This document shows, piece after piece, positions 9,099 to 19,458 of a stretch of DNA of 64,000 bases. Under the pieces are notes generated by a model. That model saw only the letters and a list, made by a program, of their open reading frames with translations, searched no databases and was not told the origin of the DNA. A program made the translations under genes and the position numbers. Every line of letters starts with the position of its first letter. The first letter of the stretch is position 1. Location of the stretch: the NCBI RefSeq assembly GCF_000011205.1, contig NC_003106.2:1378001-1442000 (forward strand). The letters are read 5' to 3'. The stretch is from Sulfurisphaera tokodaii str. 7. GTDB taxonomy: Archaea > Thermoproteota > Thermoprotei_A > Sulfolobales > Sulfolobaceae.

Positions 9099-10040
9099 AT
9101 GATTGATAGATTTGGAAGGTCGATTGAGGATTTAAGAGTAACTTTAACGCATGTGTGCAATTTTTCTTGTTTTTTCTGTCATATGGAAGGAGAAGACAAT
9201 TCTCAGAGTTTGTTGTCTCCAGAAGAAATTTCTTTGGTAGCTAAAGTAGGAATTGAATATGGAATAAGGTCAGTTAAACTTACTGGTGGAGAACCAACTC
9301 TAAGAAGGGACTTATTGCAAATTATTAGAGAGTTAAAAGATGTAGGTATAAAAGAAGTTTCTATGACAACAAACGGTGTTCTTTTATCTACGTTAGCATG
9401 GAAACTTAAAGAAGTTGGACTAGATAGAGTTAATGTAAGTTTACACTCATTAGATAAACAGCTTTTCAAGGAGATTACTGGAGTTGACGCACTAGATAAG
9501 GTTATTGAAGGAATAAAAGAAGCTATTAAGGCTGGATTAAGACCATTAAAATTAAATTTTGTATTAACTAAGAAAAATATATCGCAATTAGATAATATAA
9601 TTAATTTTGCTATTGAAACTGGAGTAGATGAACTACATTTAATAGAACTTCATCCGGTAGGATTAGGTAAAAATACATTTGAATATCATGAAAAATTGGA
9701 AAGTATAGAGAAAATATTAAAAGAGAGAGCTGATAAAATAGAAATAAGAAGTAAACACTATAGACCAAGATATTATCTCAATAATTTAGTCATTGAGGTT
9801 GTGAAACCGTATGCAAACCCAATTTTTTGTGCTGGATGTAATAGAATAAGACTAACAGCTGACGGCAAATTAAAGACTTGTTTATATAGACAAGATAAAG
9901 AAATAGATATAATGGATATATTACGTGGTGATTTTAGTTTAGAAGAAAAAATTGAATTAATACGTGAAGCCTATGAAATAGCAATAGCTATAAGAGAACC
10001 TAATTTTAAATATAAGGTTGAGAGTTATGCGCCTTCATAA
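9099..10040 (+). CDS. moaA: GTP 3',8-cyclase MoaA
   Basis: Radical SAM enzyme that starts molybdenum/tungsten cofactor synthesis by cyclising GTP. The 313-residue protein has the SAM cluster motif at Cys20, Cys24 and Cys27 (CNFSCFFC), the [13 protein letters not shown]-binding motif, and the second, GTP-binding 4Fe-4S site at Cys244, Cys247 and Cys261 ([18 protein letters not shown]). The usual C-terminal GG tail is missing; the end is [10 protein letters not shown]. Its 3' end overlaps the prolidase gene by 14 bp. Confidence 0.92.
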   Translation: MIDRFGRSIEDLRVTLTHVCNFSCFFCHMEGEDNSQSLLSPEEISLVAKVGIEYGIRSVKLTGGEPTLRRDLLQIIRELKDVGIKEVSMTTNGVLLSTLAWKLKEVGLDRVNVSLHSLDKQLFKEITGVDALDKVIEGIKEAIKAGLRPLKLNFVLTKKNISQLDNIINFAIETGVDELHLIELHPVGLGKNTFEYHEKLESIEKILKERADKIEIRSKHYRPRYYLNNLVIEVVKPYANPIFCAGCNRIRLTADGKLKTCLYRQDKEIDIMDILRGDFSLEEKIELIREAYEIAIAIREPNFKYKVESYAPS

Positions 10041-11106
10041 GCTTAAAGAACTATTAGAAGTAAAAGGATTAAAATGTGCAATAATAACCAGTCCAGCTAG
10101 TATATTTTACCTAACTGGATATGATTATATAACGACGGATATAGGTAACTTTGTTGCTTTGGTTTATTGTGATGGTATAGCTACTCTTATAGTTCCTTTA
10201 CTAGAATTATATAGGGCACAAGATAAGGTAAAAGAAATAGATTTAGTTGCATATAGTACGACATTAGAAGGAGAAAAGATTATTAAAGGCTCTTTAAAAG
10301 ATGCAATTCTTAATTTTATCAAAGAAAATAAAATTGGTTTAGATATTCAAAATACTTCTTCAATCTTTTATAATTATTTTAGTAAATTTGAAATAATAGA
10401 TCTCTCAAAGGATATTTCTATCATGAGATCAGTAAAAGACCAAGAAGAATTAGAATTAATTAAGAGGGCTGGAGATATAACTACTGCTGCGATGAAAATT
10501 GCTCAGGATAAGTTAACTAACTCAGAAATATCAGAAAAATATCTAGCTGGTATAATAGACATGACTATGAGAACTGAAGGTGCAGAAGATTACGCGTTTC
10601 CTAGTATAGTTGCTTTTGCAGAAAATTCTGCTTTTCCTCATCATATTCCCTCTGATAAAGTAATAAAAGAAGGACAAAATGCTGTCGTAGATATAGGAGC
10701 AAGGTATGAAAAATATTGCTTTGATAGTACTAGAACTTTTTTAAAAGGAGAAAATACTGAAATAAAGAAAATTTACGAAATAGTTTTACAAGCTCAATTA
10801 GAGGCTATTGATAAAGTAAAAGAAGGCGTAAAGGCTTCAGAAGTTGATTTGGCAGCAAGACGTGTGATTGAAAAAGCTGGTTATGGAAAATATTTTATTC
10901 ATTCTACTGGTCATGGTGTAGGTATTGAAGTTCATGAGTATCCTTCAATTTCACCTAACTCAGATGCTGAACTTAAAGAAAATATGGTAATAACTATTGA
11001 GCCAGGAATATACCTAAAGAATAAATTTGGAATTAGAATAGAAGATACAGTTATTGTAACAAAGAGAAAACCCATTGTTCTTGAGACTACATTCAAGTAT
11101 TTATAA
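10027..11106 (+). CDS. pepQ: Xaa-Pro dipeptidase (M24 family)
   Basis: Metallopeptidase that splits dipeptides with C-terminal proline. The 359-residue protein has an N-terminal creatinase-like domain (residues about 1-125) and a pita-bread catalytic domain with the five metal ligands in [19 protein letters not shown] (two Asp), [13 protein letters not shown] (His), TIEPGIYL (Glu) and GIRIEDTV (Glu). ATG 10027 is preferred over TTG 10018, since a GGTTGAGAG sequence lies just upstream. It overlaps the moaA end. Peptide recycling is likely; no specific operon partner is evident. Confidence 0.88.
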   Translation: MRLHKLKELLEVKGLKCAIITSPASIFYLTGYDYITTDIGNFVALVYCDGIATLIVPLLELYRAQDKVKEIDLVAYSTTLEGEKIIKGSLKDAILNFIKENKIGLDIQNTSSIFYNYFSKFEIIDLSKDISIMRSVKDQEELELIKRAGDITTAAMKIAQDKLTNSEISEKYLAGIIDMTMRTEGAEDYAFPSIVAFAENSAFPHHIPSDKVIKEGQNAVVDIGARYEKYCFDSTRTFLKGENTEIKKIYEIVLQAQLEAIDKVKEGVKASEVDLAARRVIEKAGYGKYFIHSTGHGVGIEVHEYPSISPNSDAELKENMVITIEPGIYLKNKFGIRIEDTVIVTKRKPIVLETTFKYL

Positions 11107-11142
11107 CTTTTTAGTACTCTTTTTAATTTAACTTTATATTTA

Positions 11143-11790
11143 ATGGGGGTCAATAACATTATTGTTATGGAAGAGACATTAAACCAAGAAAAGATGGTTG
11201 AAGAGATAGCTAAAAGGATAAGAGAGATCCTTGAAATTTTAGGGGAAAACCCGGATAGGGAAGGACTAAGAGAAACTCCATTAAGGGTAGCTAGAGCTTT
11301 ATTAGAAATGACAAGTGGACTTAGAACTCCTCAACCTCAAATTAAAACATTTAACCTATCCGAAGATGGTATATCTGAAGTTGAAGACCAAATTATTCTT
11401 GTAAAGAATATAGGTTTTTCTTCTTTATGTGAACATCATTTACTACCTATAATAGGAAAAGTACATGTAGCATATATAGTAGGTCAAGAAAGAAAAGTAG
11501 CCGGTTTTAGTAAGATTATAAGGATTGTGAATTATTACGCATCAAGGCCACAAATTCAAGAAAGATTAGTTCAGCAAATTGCTGATGCTATAATGAATAG
11601 CGATATTCATCCAAAAGGTGTAATGGTTATAGGAGATGCTCTTCATATGTGTGCATACGTTAGGGGTGTTAAAGATAGAGAGGCAAGTTTATTATCAGTA
11701 GCAACGAGAGGGTTATTCAAAAATAATGTGTCATTAAGGAACTATGTATTTAGATTACTCGAAACGTCAAAGAAGACAAGTTTATTATAG
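11143..11790 (+). CDS. folE: GTP cyclohydrolase I
   Basis: Zinc enzyme converting GTP to dihydroneopterin triphosphate for pterin synthesis. The 215-residue protein shows LCEHHLLP and HMCAYVRG (zinc-binding Cys and His), and the [22 protein letters not shown] and [13 protein letters not shown] active-site segments. This is the bacterial/eukaryal FolE type, which Sulfolobales use in place of MptA. An in-frame ATG at 11167 is an alternative start. Together with the beta-RFAP synthase gene at 16076 it fits synthesis of the tetrahydromethanopterin-like C1 carrier of Sulfolobales. Confidence 0.92.
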   Translation: MGVNNIIVMEETLNQEKMVEEIAKRIREILEILGENPDREGLRETPLRVARALLEMTSGLRTPQPQIKTFNLSEDGISEVEDQIILVKNIGFSSLCEHHLLPIIGKVHVAYIVGQERKVAGFSKIIRIVNYYASRPQIQERLVQQIADAIMNSDIHPKGVMVIGDALHMCAYVRGVKDREASLLSVATRGLFKNNVSLRNYVFRLLETSKKTSLL

Positions 11791-11811
11791 GTAAAATAGA
11801 TTTTTTATTGA

Positions 11812-12714
11812 ATGAGTGACTCAAAATCTAGGATTATTGAAATCTTAAAAAAGTTTGGTGAATTACCTCAATCTGAACTAGTTAGGATTAGTGGGTTATC
11901 AAAAAGTAGATTGTCAGAAATTTTGTCTGAGCTGGAGAAACAAGGACTCATAGAGAGGAAAAAATCGCTCGGAAAAAATTTATCAGTAAAGTTAAGTAAT
12001 AAGTTTATAAAAATAGGTATAATTAGGGCGGCTGAATATCCATTTATTATACCTTTTGTAAAAGCACTTAAAGAAAAAGGGTTTTTTGTTGATATTCTAA
12101 TTTATGATAATGGACTAAGCTTAACTAAAGATCTAGTAGAAGGTAAGATAAATATAGGGTTTTCACCAGTAGTAACGCAATTAATTTTTAAGAAAATATT
12201 CAATAATTTTGATATTATAGGAGGTGGGGCGAAGGGAGGAGGTGGAATAATTGGTGAATCCCTTTGTGACAGAGTCGGCTCCACAACTATGTCTAGTATG
12301 GAAATATGGTCATTGTTATATAATCCAGATTTAAATTTGCAAAGTTATGATTCTCCAGAATCCATGGTGATTGATCTTGAAAATCATAAAATTAACGCTA
12401 TATCTATTTGGGAGCCTTACTTCACTATTTTAACTCGTAAGGGTTATTCCATTTTACATACATTTGAACCTTTACATTGTTGTACATTAGCTGTAAGAAA
12501 CGAACTTGATAAGGACTTAATAAAAAAGGTCTATGAAGAATCTTTCACATCATTTTTATTTCAAAAAGATAGATGGATAATGGATTATGCCAACTTATTA
12601 GGTATTAACTATTCTATCCTTTCTGATTCAGTAAAAAATTATGTTTTCGATTACTATTTAGATTTAAATGAAATAAGAAGAAACTTGAGAAAAATTGGAA
12701 TTTTAGGCATCTAA
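11812..12714 (+). CDS. Winged-helix regulator fused to a periplasmic-binding-like ligand domain
   Basis: A 300-residue one-component regulator. Residues 1-60 are a MarR/ArsR-like winged helix ([20 protein letters not shown] followed by KQGLIERKK). The remainder reads like a type 2 solute-binding fold: [36 protein letters not shown], a Gly-rich [11 protein letters not shown] loop, and [12 protein letters not shown] as in NMT1/THI5-like proteins. There is no signal peptide, so it should sense a cytoplasmic small molecule. Ligand and targets are unknown; the nearest upstream gene is folE. The end overlaps the convergent glnA by 12 bp. Confidence 0.78.
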   Translation: MSDSKSRIIEILKKFGELPQSELVRISGLSKSRLSEILSELEKQGLIERKKSLGKNLSVKLSNKFIKIGIIRAAEYPFIIPFVKALKEKGFFVDILIYDNGLSLTKDLVEGKINIGFSPVVTQLIFKKIFNNFDIIGGGAKGGGGIIGESLCDRVGSTTMSSMEIWSLLYNPDLNLQSYDSPESMVIDLENHKINAISIWEPYFTILTRKGYSILHTFEPLHCCTLAVRNELDKDLIKKVYEESFTSFLFQKDRWIMDYANLLGINYSILSDSVKNYVFDYYLDLNEIRRNLRKIGILGI

Positions 12715-14124
12715 ATAGTAATATAACTCCATAGGATGAGGATACTGTTGCATAGTTTTTGCTTCGTCTCTCTTTAGGTCAATGTATGTATTTAATATTG
12801 ATGAATTAAATACTGGTTTTAGGAACTCATTGTCGCTTTCTAACTCATCTAATGCTTCATCTAATGATCTAGGTAATTCCTTAATTTTTAACTGTTTTTT
12901 CCTCTCTTCGCTCATATGATATACATTTTCATCAACAGGATCACCAGGCTCAATCTTTTTCTTTATTCCATCTAAAGCAGCCATTAGTATTGCAGCGAAT
13001 GCCAAGTATGGGTTACACGAGGGATCTGGTGGTCTATATTCTAATCTCTTTGCTTTTTCCATTCCTCTATAATATGATGGTATTCTAATTGCAGCACTTC
13101 TGTTGGATTTACTCCACACTAGATATACGGGTGCCTCATAACCTGGAATTAATCTTCTATAACTATTTGTGGTTGGCGATACTATTGCTGATAATGCTCT
13201 ACCATGTTCTAATATTCCTCCTACTATATATCTACCTATTTGACTTAACTCAGCATATTCATCGTTAGGATCGTACATTAGATTCTTTCCATCTTTTGTC
13301 CATAGACTAAAATGCGTATGCATTCCTGTCCCATTATCTCCAAACATTGGTTTTGGCATAAAAGTGGCTATCATTCCATGCTTTGCTGCTACATTTTTTA
13401 CGACATATTTTAGTGTTTGAACTTTATCGGCTGTATCAGCTAATGTAGAGAATCTGAAATCAATTTCGCCTTGTCCAGCTGTAGCAACTTCATGGTGAGT
13501 AGCTTCTATATTGAATCCAAAGTAATCAGTTAATATATTAATAGCCTCGACTCTTATATCCATTAGCTGATCTACAGGTGGTGCTGGATAATAACCCTCT
13601 TTGTATCTTATTAGGAACCCTCCATTTCTAGCCCATGGGGCTTCTCTAGCATGTATTTTATATCCAGTTCCGCTTTGAGGTGTGGCTACATCCAAATCTA
13701 CTTTATCAAATATAAAGAATTCTAGCTCTGGGCCAAAATAACTAATATAACCTTCTTCTGATTGTTTCTTTTCTGCTTCTTCTGCAATATGTCTTGGATC
13801 TCTCTCGAATCTTCCCTTTCCTCCTCCCCAAAATACCTGGGTTATAACTCTAGCAATTCCTTCATTCCAAGGTATAACTGCCATAGTTTGTGGTATGGGC
13901 ATTAGCACCATATCGCTTTCATAAATCATAGTAAATCCTTTTATACTACTTCCATCTAATTTTCCAAACCCTGTTTTAAATGAATCTTCTGTAAATTCTG
14001 AGGCTGGGACTGTAATATGATGCAATCTTCCAGGTAGATCTGTAAACTGTAGATCCACCCATTTTATTTTATTGTCTTTTAGAAATTTCAGAGCCTCTTC
14101 GGCTGTTTTAGGTAAACTTGGCAT
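12703..14124 (-). CDS. glnA: Glutamine synthetase type I
   Basis: ATP-dependent assimilation of ammonia into glutamine; forms a dodecamer. The 473-residue protein has the beta-grasp N domain ([27 protein letters not shown]) and catalytic motifs [63 protein letters not shown] and RIPSYYRG / [17 protein letters not shown]. The NLYxLP adenylylation tyrosine motif is absent (NVYHMSEE), as in the GSI-alpha group. A TATA-like TTTTTAAA at about 14137-14146 fits a leaderless message. The 168-bp gap upstream, to the thioredoxin 3' end, contains nothing else that I can recognise. Confidence 0.96.
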   Translation of the reverse strand: MPSLPKTAEEALKFLKDNKIKWVDLQFTDLPGRLHHITVPASEFTEDSFKTGFGKLDGSSIKGFTMIYESDMVLMPIPQTMAVIPWNEGIARVITQVFWGGGKGRFERDPRHIAEEAEKKQSEEGYISYFGPELEFFIFDKVDLDVATPQSGTGYKIHAREAPWARNGGFLIRYKEGYYPAPPVDQLMDIRVEAINILTDYFGFNIEATHHEVATAGQGEIDFRFSTLADTADKVQTLKYVVKNVAAKHGMIATFMPKPMFGDNGTGMHTHFSLWTKDGKNLMYDPNDEYAELSQIGRYIVGGILEHGRALSAIVSPTTNSYRRLIPGYEAPVYLVWSKSNRSAAIRIPSYYRGMEKAKRLEYRPPDPSCNPYLAFAAILMAALDGIKKKIEPGDPVDENVYHMSEERKKQLKIKELPRSLDEALDELESDNEFLKPVFNSSILNTYIDLKRDEAKTMQQYPHPMELYYYLDA

Positions 14125-14292
14125 GATTACGAATAGCTTTAATTGTTTAAAAAGATTATTAGTGTTAGATATAAAAACTGTTCAGAAGTTTATATATAAT
14201 TCTTAATTACAGATTATGCAAATGTAAAATTTTGCTTAAAAATGCATTATAAAAAATAATTGATTAAGTAGTACAAAGTTAAAGAAAACTCC

Positions 14293-14691
14293 TCATGACA
14301 AATATTTTTTAATATATTCTTCTAGCGTAGTCTCATCTACGGCTCCTACTATTTGATCTACTAGATTACCGTTAAGAAAGATCAAGGTAGTTGGTATATT
14401 CATGACACCATATTTATCTGCTGTTTTTGGATTTTCGTCAACGTTAAGCCTTCCAAATACTATCTTATCCTTATACTTCTCGGCCATTTTGTTAAATATT
14501 GGTTCGTAGATATGGCAAGGAGCACACCAGGGTGCCCAGCAATCTACAAACACTACTCTATTTTTTGTTATTATGTCGTCTATGTTACTATCAGTTATAG
14601 TTATAGTAGCTTCCTCCTTTTTTAATATTTTTTCGGCTTTTTCTTCTAATCTTTTGGCTATTTCTCTAACTAGTGTGTCAATCTCACTCAA
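14293..14691 (-). CDS. Thioredoxin with N-terminal helical extension
   Basis: Thioredoxin-fold disulfide reductase. The active site is Trp55-Cys56-Ala57-Pro58-Cys59, preceded by VVFVDCWAP, with the cis-proline in MNIPTTLIFLNG and the final helix LEEYIKKYL. Residues 1-30 form an extra charged helix (LVREIAKRLEEKAEKILKKEE) not found in minimal thioredoxins. The start is a TTG at 14691 that overlaps the stop of the AMP-binding gene by 8 bp, so the two are translationally coupled. No thioredoxin reductase is nearby. Confidence 0.9.
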   Translation of the reverse strand: MSEIDTLVREIAKRLEEKAEKILKKEEATITITDSNIDDIITKNRVVFVDCWAPWCAPCHIYEPIFNKMAEKYKDKIVFGRLNVDENPKTADKYGVMNIPTTLIFLNGNLVDQIVGAVDETTLEEYIKKYLS

Positions 14692-16048
14692 TTTTATCCA
14701 CTATATATACTTTCTTCAACTTCTTATAAAATGCTACCTTTGTGTTAACATAATTCAGAAGCTCTTCTTCAATACCATCTTTTTTCTCTTTTACCACGAC
14801 AATTGCTATAGGTTGCTGTCCTAGTTGACCAGCATCTTCTCCAATTACTTTAGCATCTATTACATTAGGATGAGTCTTTAATATTTCCTCTAAGTCTCTT
14901 GGAAATATAGGATAACCCTTATATTTCAGCATTCTTTTTTTAATCCCTCTAAAATACAATAATCCCTTATCATCCATACTCATTAGGTCTCCAGTTTTTA
15001 ACCATCCATTAGAAAATACTTTATTTGTTTCTTCTATGTCTTTATATCCTAGCATTAACCATGGTGCCTTTACCCATAATTCTCCTACTTCACCAGTTTT
15101 TGCCTCTTTTCCATCATCTTTAACAATCTTTACCTCGACTTCTGGTAACGGTTTTCCTACGCTAATTACATCTGCATATTCTAATGGCTGAAAAGTAAGT
15201 ACAAATCCTTCAGTAAATCCGTATTGTTGAACTATCTTTTTGCCAAATTTATTGAAAAATGTATTTACTGTATTAGGGAACAAAGGAGCTGCGCTACTTA
15301 CACATAATTCTAAGCTTGAAAGATTAGCATCTATTGTGTTTAAGGAATCGTATACCATTGGAACCGTTGAAAGATAGTTAATAGAGTATTTCTCTATCAC
15401 ACTAGCTACACTTTTCGGTTCAAATTTTTTTACTATGTACATTGCTCCACCTGCTTCTAAAGTTACACCTAAAACGCTATTACCGAGAACATGAGCAATT
15501 GGTACTGTTAAAATGCTTCTAACTTCTTTTAACTTAGTTGCTCTATATAGAGATAAAGAATTCAATTCCATTCTTTCTGCACTATGTAAAACTTGCATTG
15601 TTCTTCCAGCTATTCCAGCATAATAATATATTAATCCTACTTCATCTTCTCTATATTCATAAGGTGAAGAGAATACATTTTTTCTAGGTACTTCAACTAC
15701 TGTTTTATAATCCTTTAGTATATTTTTTTCTCTTTCATATACCTCATGGTCTGTGAAGACTAAATCTGGTTTGGAGTCTTCTAATATAAACTTTAAGTCT
15801 TCTGCAGAAGTTAATGGATCGACTGCAACAATTTTTCCTCCAGCCCACAATATAGCTAAATAAGCCAGAATGGATTCTACTGTATTGAACATTATATGCA
15901 CTACTGTGCCACCTGGCGAGATGTTAGATGCTATTTTTGCTATTTCCTGTACCGCTTGCTCATAAGTTAAATTTTTATCTTCACTTATTAAAAAAGTCTT
16001 ACTAGGAGTTTTTTTACTCCACTCATACACTAATCTGGCTAAGCTCAT
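14684..16048 (-). CDS. AMP-binding (acyl-CoA synthetase-like) protein, C-terminally truncated
   Basis: ANL-superfamily adenylating enzyme of 454 residues. Recognisable are AYLAILWAGGKIVAVDPL, the YGFTEG motif, GWLKTGDLMSMDDKGLLYF and RGIKKRMLKYKGYPIFPRDLEE. Two catalytic features are abnormal. The Gly/Ser/Thr-rich ATP loop reads YAGIAGRTMQ without the usual lysine, and the protein ends KVYIVDKIE, just where the PxxxxGKxxR motif with the adenylation lysine should follow. The thioredoxin gene begins at that point. It may be a pseudoenzyme or have unusual chemistry. It is divergent from the beta-RFAP synthase, 28 bp between starts. Confidence 0.8.
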   Translation of the reverse strand: MSLARLVYEWSKKTPSKTFLISEDKNLTYEQAVQEIAKIASNISPGGTVVHIMFNTVESILAYLAILWAGGKIVAVDPLTSAEDLKFILEDSKPDLVFTDHEVYEREKNILKDYKTVVEVPRKNVFSSPYEYREDEVGLIYYYAGIAGRTMQVLHSAERMELNSLSLYRATKLKEVRSILTVPIAHVLGNSVLGVTLEAGGAMYIVKKFEPKSVASVIEKYSINYLSTVPMVYDSLNTIDANLSSLELCVSSAAPLFPNTVNTFFNKFGKKIVQQYGFTEGFVLTFQPLEYADVISVGKPLPEVEVKIVKDDGKEAKTGEVGELWVKAPWLMLGYKDIEETNKVFSNGWLKTGDLMSMDDKGLLYFRGIKKRMLKYKGYPIFPRDLEEILKTHPNVIDAKVIGEDAGQLGQQPIAIVVVKEKKDGIEEELLNYVNTKVAFYKKLKKVYIVDKIE

Positions 16049-16075
16049 AAGTCTCTCATATATGAAGTGTTTTGT

Positions 16076-16948
16076 ATGATAAAAATTATTGGGTTATCAA
16101 GAATTCATATAACTCTTATTGACTTAGAAGGTAAATTTGGAAGACTTGATGGAGGTATAGGTGTGGCATTAAAATATCCTAGAATTGTCTTAAGAAGTGG
16201 TAATTGTATTAAACCAAATATAACTTTACCGTTTAAAATACCAGATTATTGTATTGAAGAAGATTTTGAAGAACATATAGGTTTAGGACATACTACCCAA
16301 TTTCTATTATCAGTAGCAAAATTAGGTGCTGAGTATAACTTAAAGAATATAGATGTGGTAGAATTAGCTAAATTGGTGAAGCGTGGTGGTACTTCTGGTG
16401 TTGGGGTTTATGCATTTAAACATGGTGGTTTTATTGTAGATGGAGGTCATTCTAAGAAAATAAAGAAAGAAATTTTACCCTCGGATTACTCCACTGTTTC
16501 TCCTCCTCCTTTAATTGCAAGGTATGATTTTCCATGGTACATTTACGTAAATATACCTAAAGAAGGAAGAAAAATATACGGTAAAAGTGAGCTTGAAATA
16601 TTTAAGAATGCTAAAGTAGAGGGTATTGATACATTAACTAGAATAATATTTATGAAACTTATTCCAGCTGTGATTGAAAATGATTTGGAAGAAGCACTAG
16701 AAGCTATAGGTTTGATTCAGAATTTAGGATTTAAAAAGTTAGAAGTTAGTCTTCAAACCGAAGAGGTAAAAATGCTTATGAAACAGTTGTATCAAAAGGG
16801 ATATTATTCAGGTATTTCTTCTTTTGGTCCAGCAGTATATACTTTTGTAAGAAGCAGAAGGGAAGGAGAAGAGTTAGTTTCCTATTTTGGTGGTTTTGTT
16901 ACAGAGCCTAATAATGAGGGTGCAAAAGTCTTATGGTTGAAAGATTAA
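16076..16948 (+). CDS. Beta-ribofuranosylaminobenzene 5'-phosphate synthase
   Basis: Condenses p-aminobenzoate with PRPP and releases CO2, the first committed step of tetrahydromethanopterin-type cofactors (the sulfopterin of Sulfolobales). The roughly 290-residue protein belongs to the GHMP kinase-like fold: it starts IKIIGLSRIHITLIDLEG, has GIGVALKYP, GLGHTTQFLLSVAKL and the glycine-rich KRGGTSGVGVYAFKHGGFIVDGGH, and ends SFGPAVYTFV. ATG 16076 is chosen over GTG 16067. It overlaps the next gene by 16 bp and belongs to a plus-strand run of four overlapping genes. Confidence 0.87.
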   Translation: MIKIIGLSRIHITLIDLEGKFGRLDGGIGVALKYPRIVLRSGNCIKPNITLPFKIPDYCIEEDFEEHIGLGHTTQFLLSVAKLGAEYNLKNIDVVELAKLVKRGGTSGVGVYAFKHGGFIVDGGHSKKIKKEILPSDYSTVSPPPLIARYDFPWYIYVNIPKEGRKIYGKSELEIFKNAKVEGIDTLTRIIFMKLIPAVIENDLEEALEAIGLIQNLGFKKLEVSLQTEEVKMLMKQLYQKGYYSGISSFGPAVYTFVRSRREGEELVSYFGGFVTEPNNEGAKVLWLKD

Positions 16949-17982
16949 ATTATGATGAATTTGTGATGGAAGATTTAAAGAACGTTTATAAAGGATTTAT
17001 TAATGATTTTTTGAGATCTATTTTAGTTCCTAATAGTAGGCTTTATGTTAGAGTAAATACTTTGAAGATTAATGTAGAGGAAATCTTAGCTGAATTAAAT
17101 TTTCTTGAAAGGGATGAAGATTTTGAAGAAGCTCTTTTTGTGAAGCTAAAGGGACCAAATAAAATTGAAGAGCATGAGACAAAGGTAATTGTAGATAAAC
17201 GTACTGCTGAAAGTGTGATTATGGGTGCTGATGTATATCGTCCAGGAATAAAGAAAGTACTTGGAAATGGTAAGTATGTTAACGTTGTTAGTGAGAACGG
17301 TGTAATAGTAGGTGAAGGGGAATTAGTAAATAAAGGCAATTTAGTTGTTAGAGTTTTAAACCCATTGTATTCAGCTCCTAAGTTTGCTGATTTAGAGTAT
17401 GTTAAAGATGGCTCACTAATCTTACAAGGAAAGGCTTCAATGTATGTTGCTCACTTGCTTGACCCAAAACCTAATGAAAAAATTATTGATATGACGGCTT
17501 ATCCTGGAGGGAAATTAACTCATATATATCAACTTGAACCTAGGAGTAAGGTTATTGGTTTTGATCATACCAAGAAAAAAGTAGATGAGTTAAGAGAAAA
17601 AGTAAAAAAGATGAAAATGAACATAGAAGTTTATTTGGCAGATTCTAGGTATCTTTATGAGGGTTTTGGATTAAGGGATGTAGATAAAGTAATTATTGAT
17701 CCACCTTGTTCAGCTCTAGGTATAAGACCAAAGGTTTATGACAGGAAAACTAAAGAAGATATTATTAATTTTCATAATTATCAGAGACAATTTATTAATT
17801 CTGCATATAAGATTCTGAAGAAAAATGGCATATTAGTTTATTCTACTTGTACAGTAACTACATGGGAAAATGAGAAGGTAATTGATGATGAAAGATTTGA
17901 AGTTGAAGATATTATTAGATTTCATCCCAATATTCATGATATGACAGGATTTTTTATAGCCAAATTAATTAAGAGAAAATGA
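16933..17982 (+). CDS. RNA (cytosine-5) methyltransferase, NSUN6/RsmB type with PUA domain
   Basis: SAM-dependent m5C methyltransferase of 349 residues, probably acting on tRNA. After an N-terminal RNA-binding part there is an inserted PUA-like domain (residues about 90-140: GADVYRPGIKKVLGNGKYVNV), then the Rossmann fold with TAYPGGKLTHIYQL as SAM site, VIIDPPCSALG (the releasing cysteine) and VYSTCTVTTWENE (the nucleophile cysteine). This order matches archaeal homologues of human NSUN6, which methylate C72 of some tRNAs. Overlaps at both ends suggest an operon. Confidence 0.85.
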   Translation: MVERLNYDEFVMEDLKNVYKGFINDFLRSILVPNSRLYVRVNTLKINVEEILAELNFLERDEDFEEALFVKLKGPNKIEEHETKVIVDKRTAESVIMGADVYRPGIKKVLGNGKYVNVVSENGVIVGEGELVNKGNLVVRVLNPLYSAPKFADLEYVKDGSLILQGKASMYVAHLLDPKPNEKIIDMTAYPGGKLTHIYQLEPRSKVIGFDHTKKKVDELREKVKKMKMNIEVYLADSRYLYEGFGLRDVDKVIIDPPCSALGIRPKVYDRKTKEDIINFHNYQRQFINSAYKILKKNGILVYSTCTVTTWENEKVIDDERFEVEDIIRFHPNIHDMTGFFIAKLIKRK

Positions 17983-18494
17983 TGGTAATAGAAGAATATT
18001 TAGGTAAGAAACCTAAAATTGCTGACAAAGTGTATATTCATCCTACAGCTTATGTAATAGGAGATGTAAGTATAGGAGAGTTTTCTAGTTTATGGCATTA
18101 TGTTGTTGTAAGAGGTGATAATGATTCTATTGAAATTGGAAGAGAAACAAATATTCAAGAGAATTCAACAATTCACACGGACATTGGATATAAAGTCATT
18201 ATAGGAGATAGAGTGAGTATAGGACATAATGCTGTAATCCATGGTGCTAAAATTTCTTCTAATGTTATTATAGGTATGGGTGCTATACTTTTAAATGGCT
18301 CAGAAGTAGGAGAGTATTCTATTATTGGTGCTGGTGCTGTCGTAACTCAAGGCACGAAGATACCTCCTTATAGTATTGCAGTTGGAGTGCCAGCAAAGGT
18401 AATAAGAAAGGTTAGTGAGGAAGAAATAAAATTAATTTCCGAGAATGCCGAAGAATATTTAAAACATGTTAGGAGGTTTTTGAAAATTGAATAG
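17979..18494 (+). CDS. Gamma-class carbonic anhydrase-like hexapeptide-repeat protein
   Basis: Left-handed beta-helix protein of 171 residues. Hexapeptide repeats run through residues 20-145 (YVIGDVSIGEFSSLW, VIIGDRVSIGHNAVIHG, IIGAGAVVTQGTKI). Three zinc-ligand histidines are in place: one in NSTIHTD and two in IGHNAVIHGAK. The C-terminal helix KVSEEEIKLISENAEEYL packs on the helix. Family members include carbonic anhydrase Cam and the PaaY/YrdA group, whose activities vary, so CO2 hydration is likely but not certain. It overlaps genes on both sides. Confidence 0.85.
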   Translation: MMVIEEYLGKKPKIADKVYIHPTAYVIGDVSIGEFSSLWHYVVVRGDNDSIEIGRETNIQENSTIHTDIGYKVIIGDRVSIGHNAVIHGAKISSNVIIGMGAILLNGSEVGEYSIIGAGAVVTQGTKIPPYSIAVGVPAKVIRKVSEEEIKLISENAEEYLKHVRRFLKIE

Positions 18495-19458
18495 AGATCT
18501 TAAAGCCTTTAAGTGGTTTATTAAAACTCAAATACTAAAAGACCCCTTCAATCCAGCATATGCAACGTTTAAAGTCACGTCGAGGTGTAATCTTCATTGT
18601 ACATTCTGTTCACCGGATTATTATTCTGGCAAATTAGGTGAAGGAAGTACTGAAATTATAAAGAGGATTATTGATAATTTGAGAGACTCATCTATTGTTG
18701 TATTATCTTTTGAAGGAGGAGAGCCAACATTACGTAACGATATCCTAGAATTGTTAGAATATGCTCATGATGGCTCCTTCTATGTCATGTTAACTACTAA
18801 TGGATACAGGTTAAATGATGAAGATTTTTTAGTAAAGTTAGCAGATAGGATAGATTTTCTTCATTATTCCATAGATGAATATCATTGGAACGTAAAAGCT
18901 CTTGAAAATCTTTGTAAATTCAGACAATATGGTCTTAAAGTAAATGTACAAACTGTTGTAACTAGATATAATTTACATAAGTTAGAGGAAAAAGTCAAGA
19001 AAGTTAGGGAATGCAATTATAAAATAGTAATATTACCTGCAATAGATTACCCAGAATCTAAAGTGAAATTATCTCCAGATCCAGTAGAATTATATGAAGT
19101 TATGTCAGACCTAAAGAGAAAGTACGGTGCAACAATTAATAATTCATGGGGATTTATTAATGCATTAATTGGTAAGACAAGAATAAAAAGAGTTGTTAGC
19201 TACGCTATTTCCATTTATCCCAACGGTGATTTGCCTTATCCAGATGATATAAATGGAAAGATTGTAGGTAATTTAGCTATTGAAAAACTGAATGATATAT
19301 TGAAAAAACCAGTAGTAAAAGAATTACAGAATTATATGCTAAATAACCAAGCAAAATTCGAATATCTTCATTTACAAACAGCCTCGTTTAATAGTGTAAA
19401 AGATCTTGCGGAATATGTGTATGAAATGATAAAATGGAGATTTCTTGGGAAAGCTTAA
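18487..19458 (+). CDS. Radical SAM protein of unknown substrate
   Basis: A 323-residue radical SAM enzyme with the cluster-binding CNLHCTFC motif in TSRCNLHCTFCSPDYYSG, SAM-binding FEGGEPTLRND and a following TTNGYRL. The C-terminal half lacks an obvious SPASM cysteine cluster, though it keeps the SIYPNGDLPYPDDINGKIVGNL pattern seen near SPASM domains, without cysteines. The start is a TTG at 18487 overlapping the carbonic anhydrase-like gene. No precursor peptide gene is seen nearby. Substrate unknown. Confidence 0.82.
   Translation: MNRDLKAFKWFIKTQILKDPFNPAYATFKVTSRCNLHCTFCSPDYYSGKLGEGSTEIIKRIIDNLRDSSIVVLSFEGGEPTLRNDILELLEYAHDGSFYVMLTTNGYRLNDEDFLVKLADRIDFLHYSIDEYHWNVKALENLCKFRQYGLKVNVQTVVTRYNLHKLEEKVKKVRECNYKIVILPAIDYPESKVKLSPDPVELYEVMSDLKRKYGATINNSWGFINALIGKTRIKRVVSYAISIYPNGDLPYPDDINGKIVGNLAIEKLNDILKKPVVKELQNYMLNNQAKFEYLHLQTASFNSVKDLAEYVYEMIKWRFLGKA

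Noticed and set aside
12703-14124. Adenylylation control of glutamine synthetase
   Set aside because: The NLYxLP tyrosine motif is not present, so regulation by adenylylation is unlikely.
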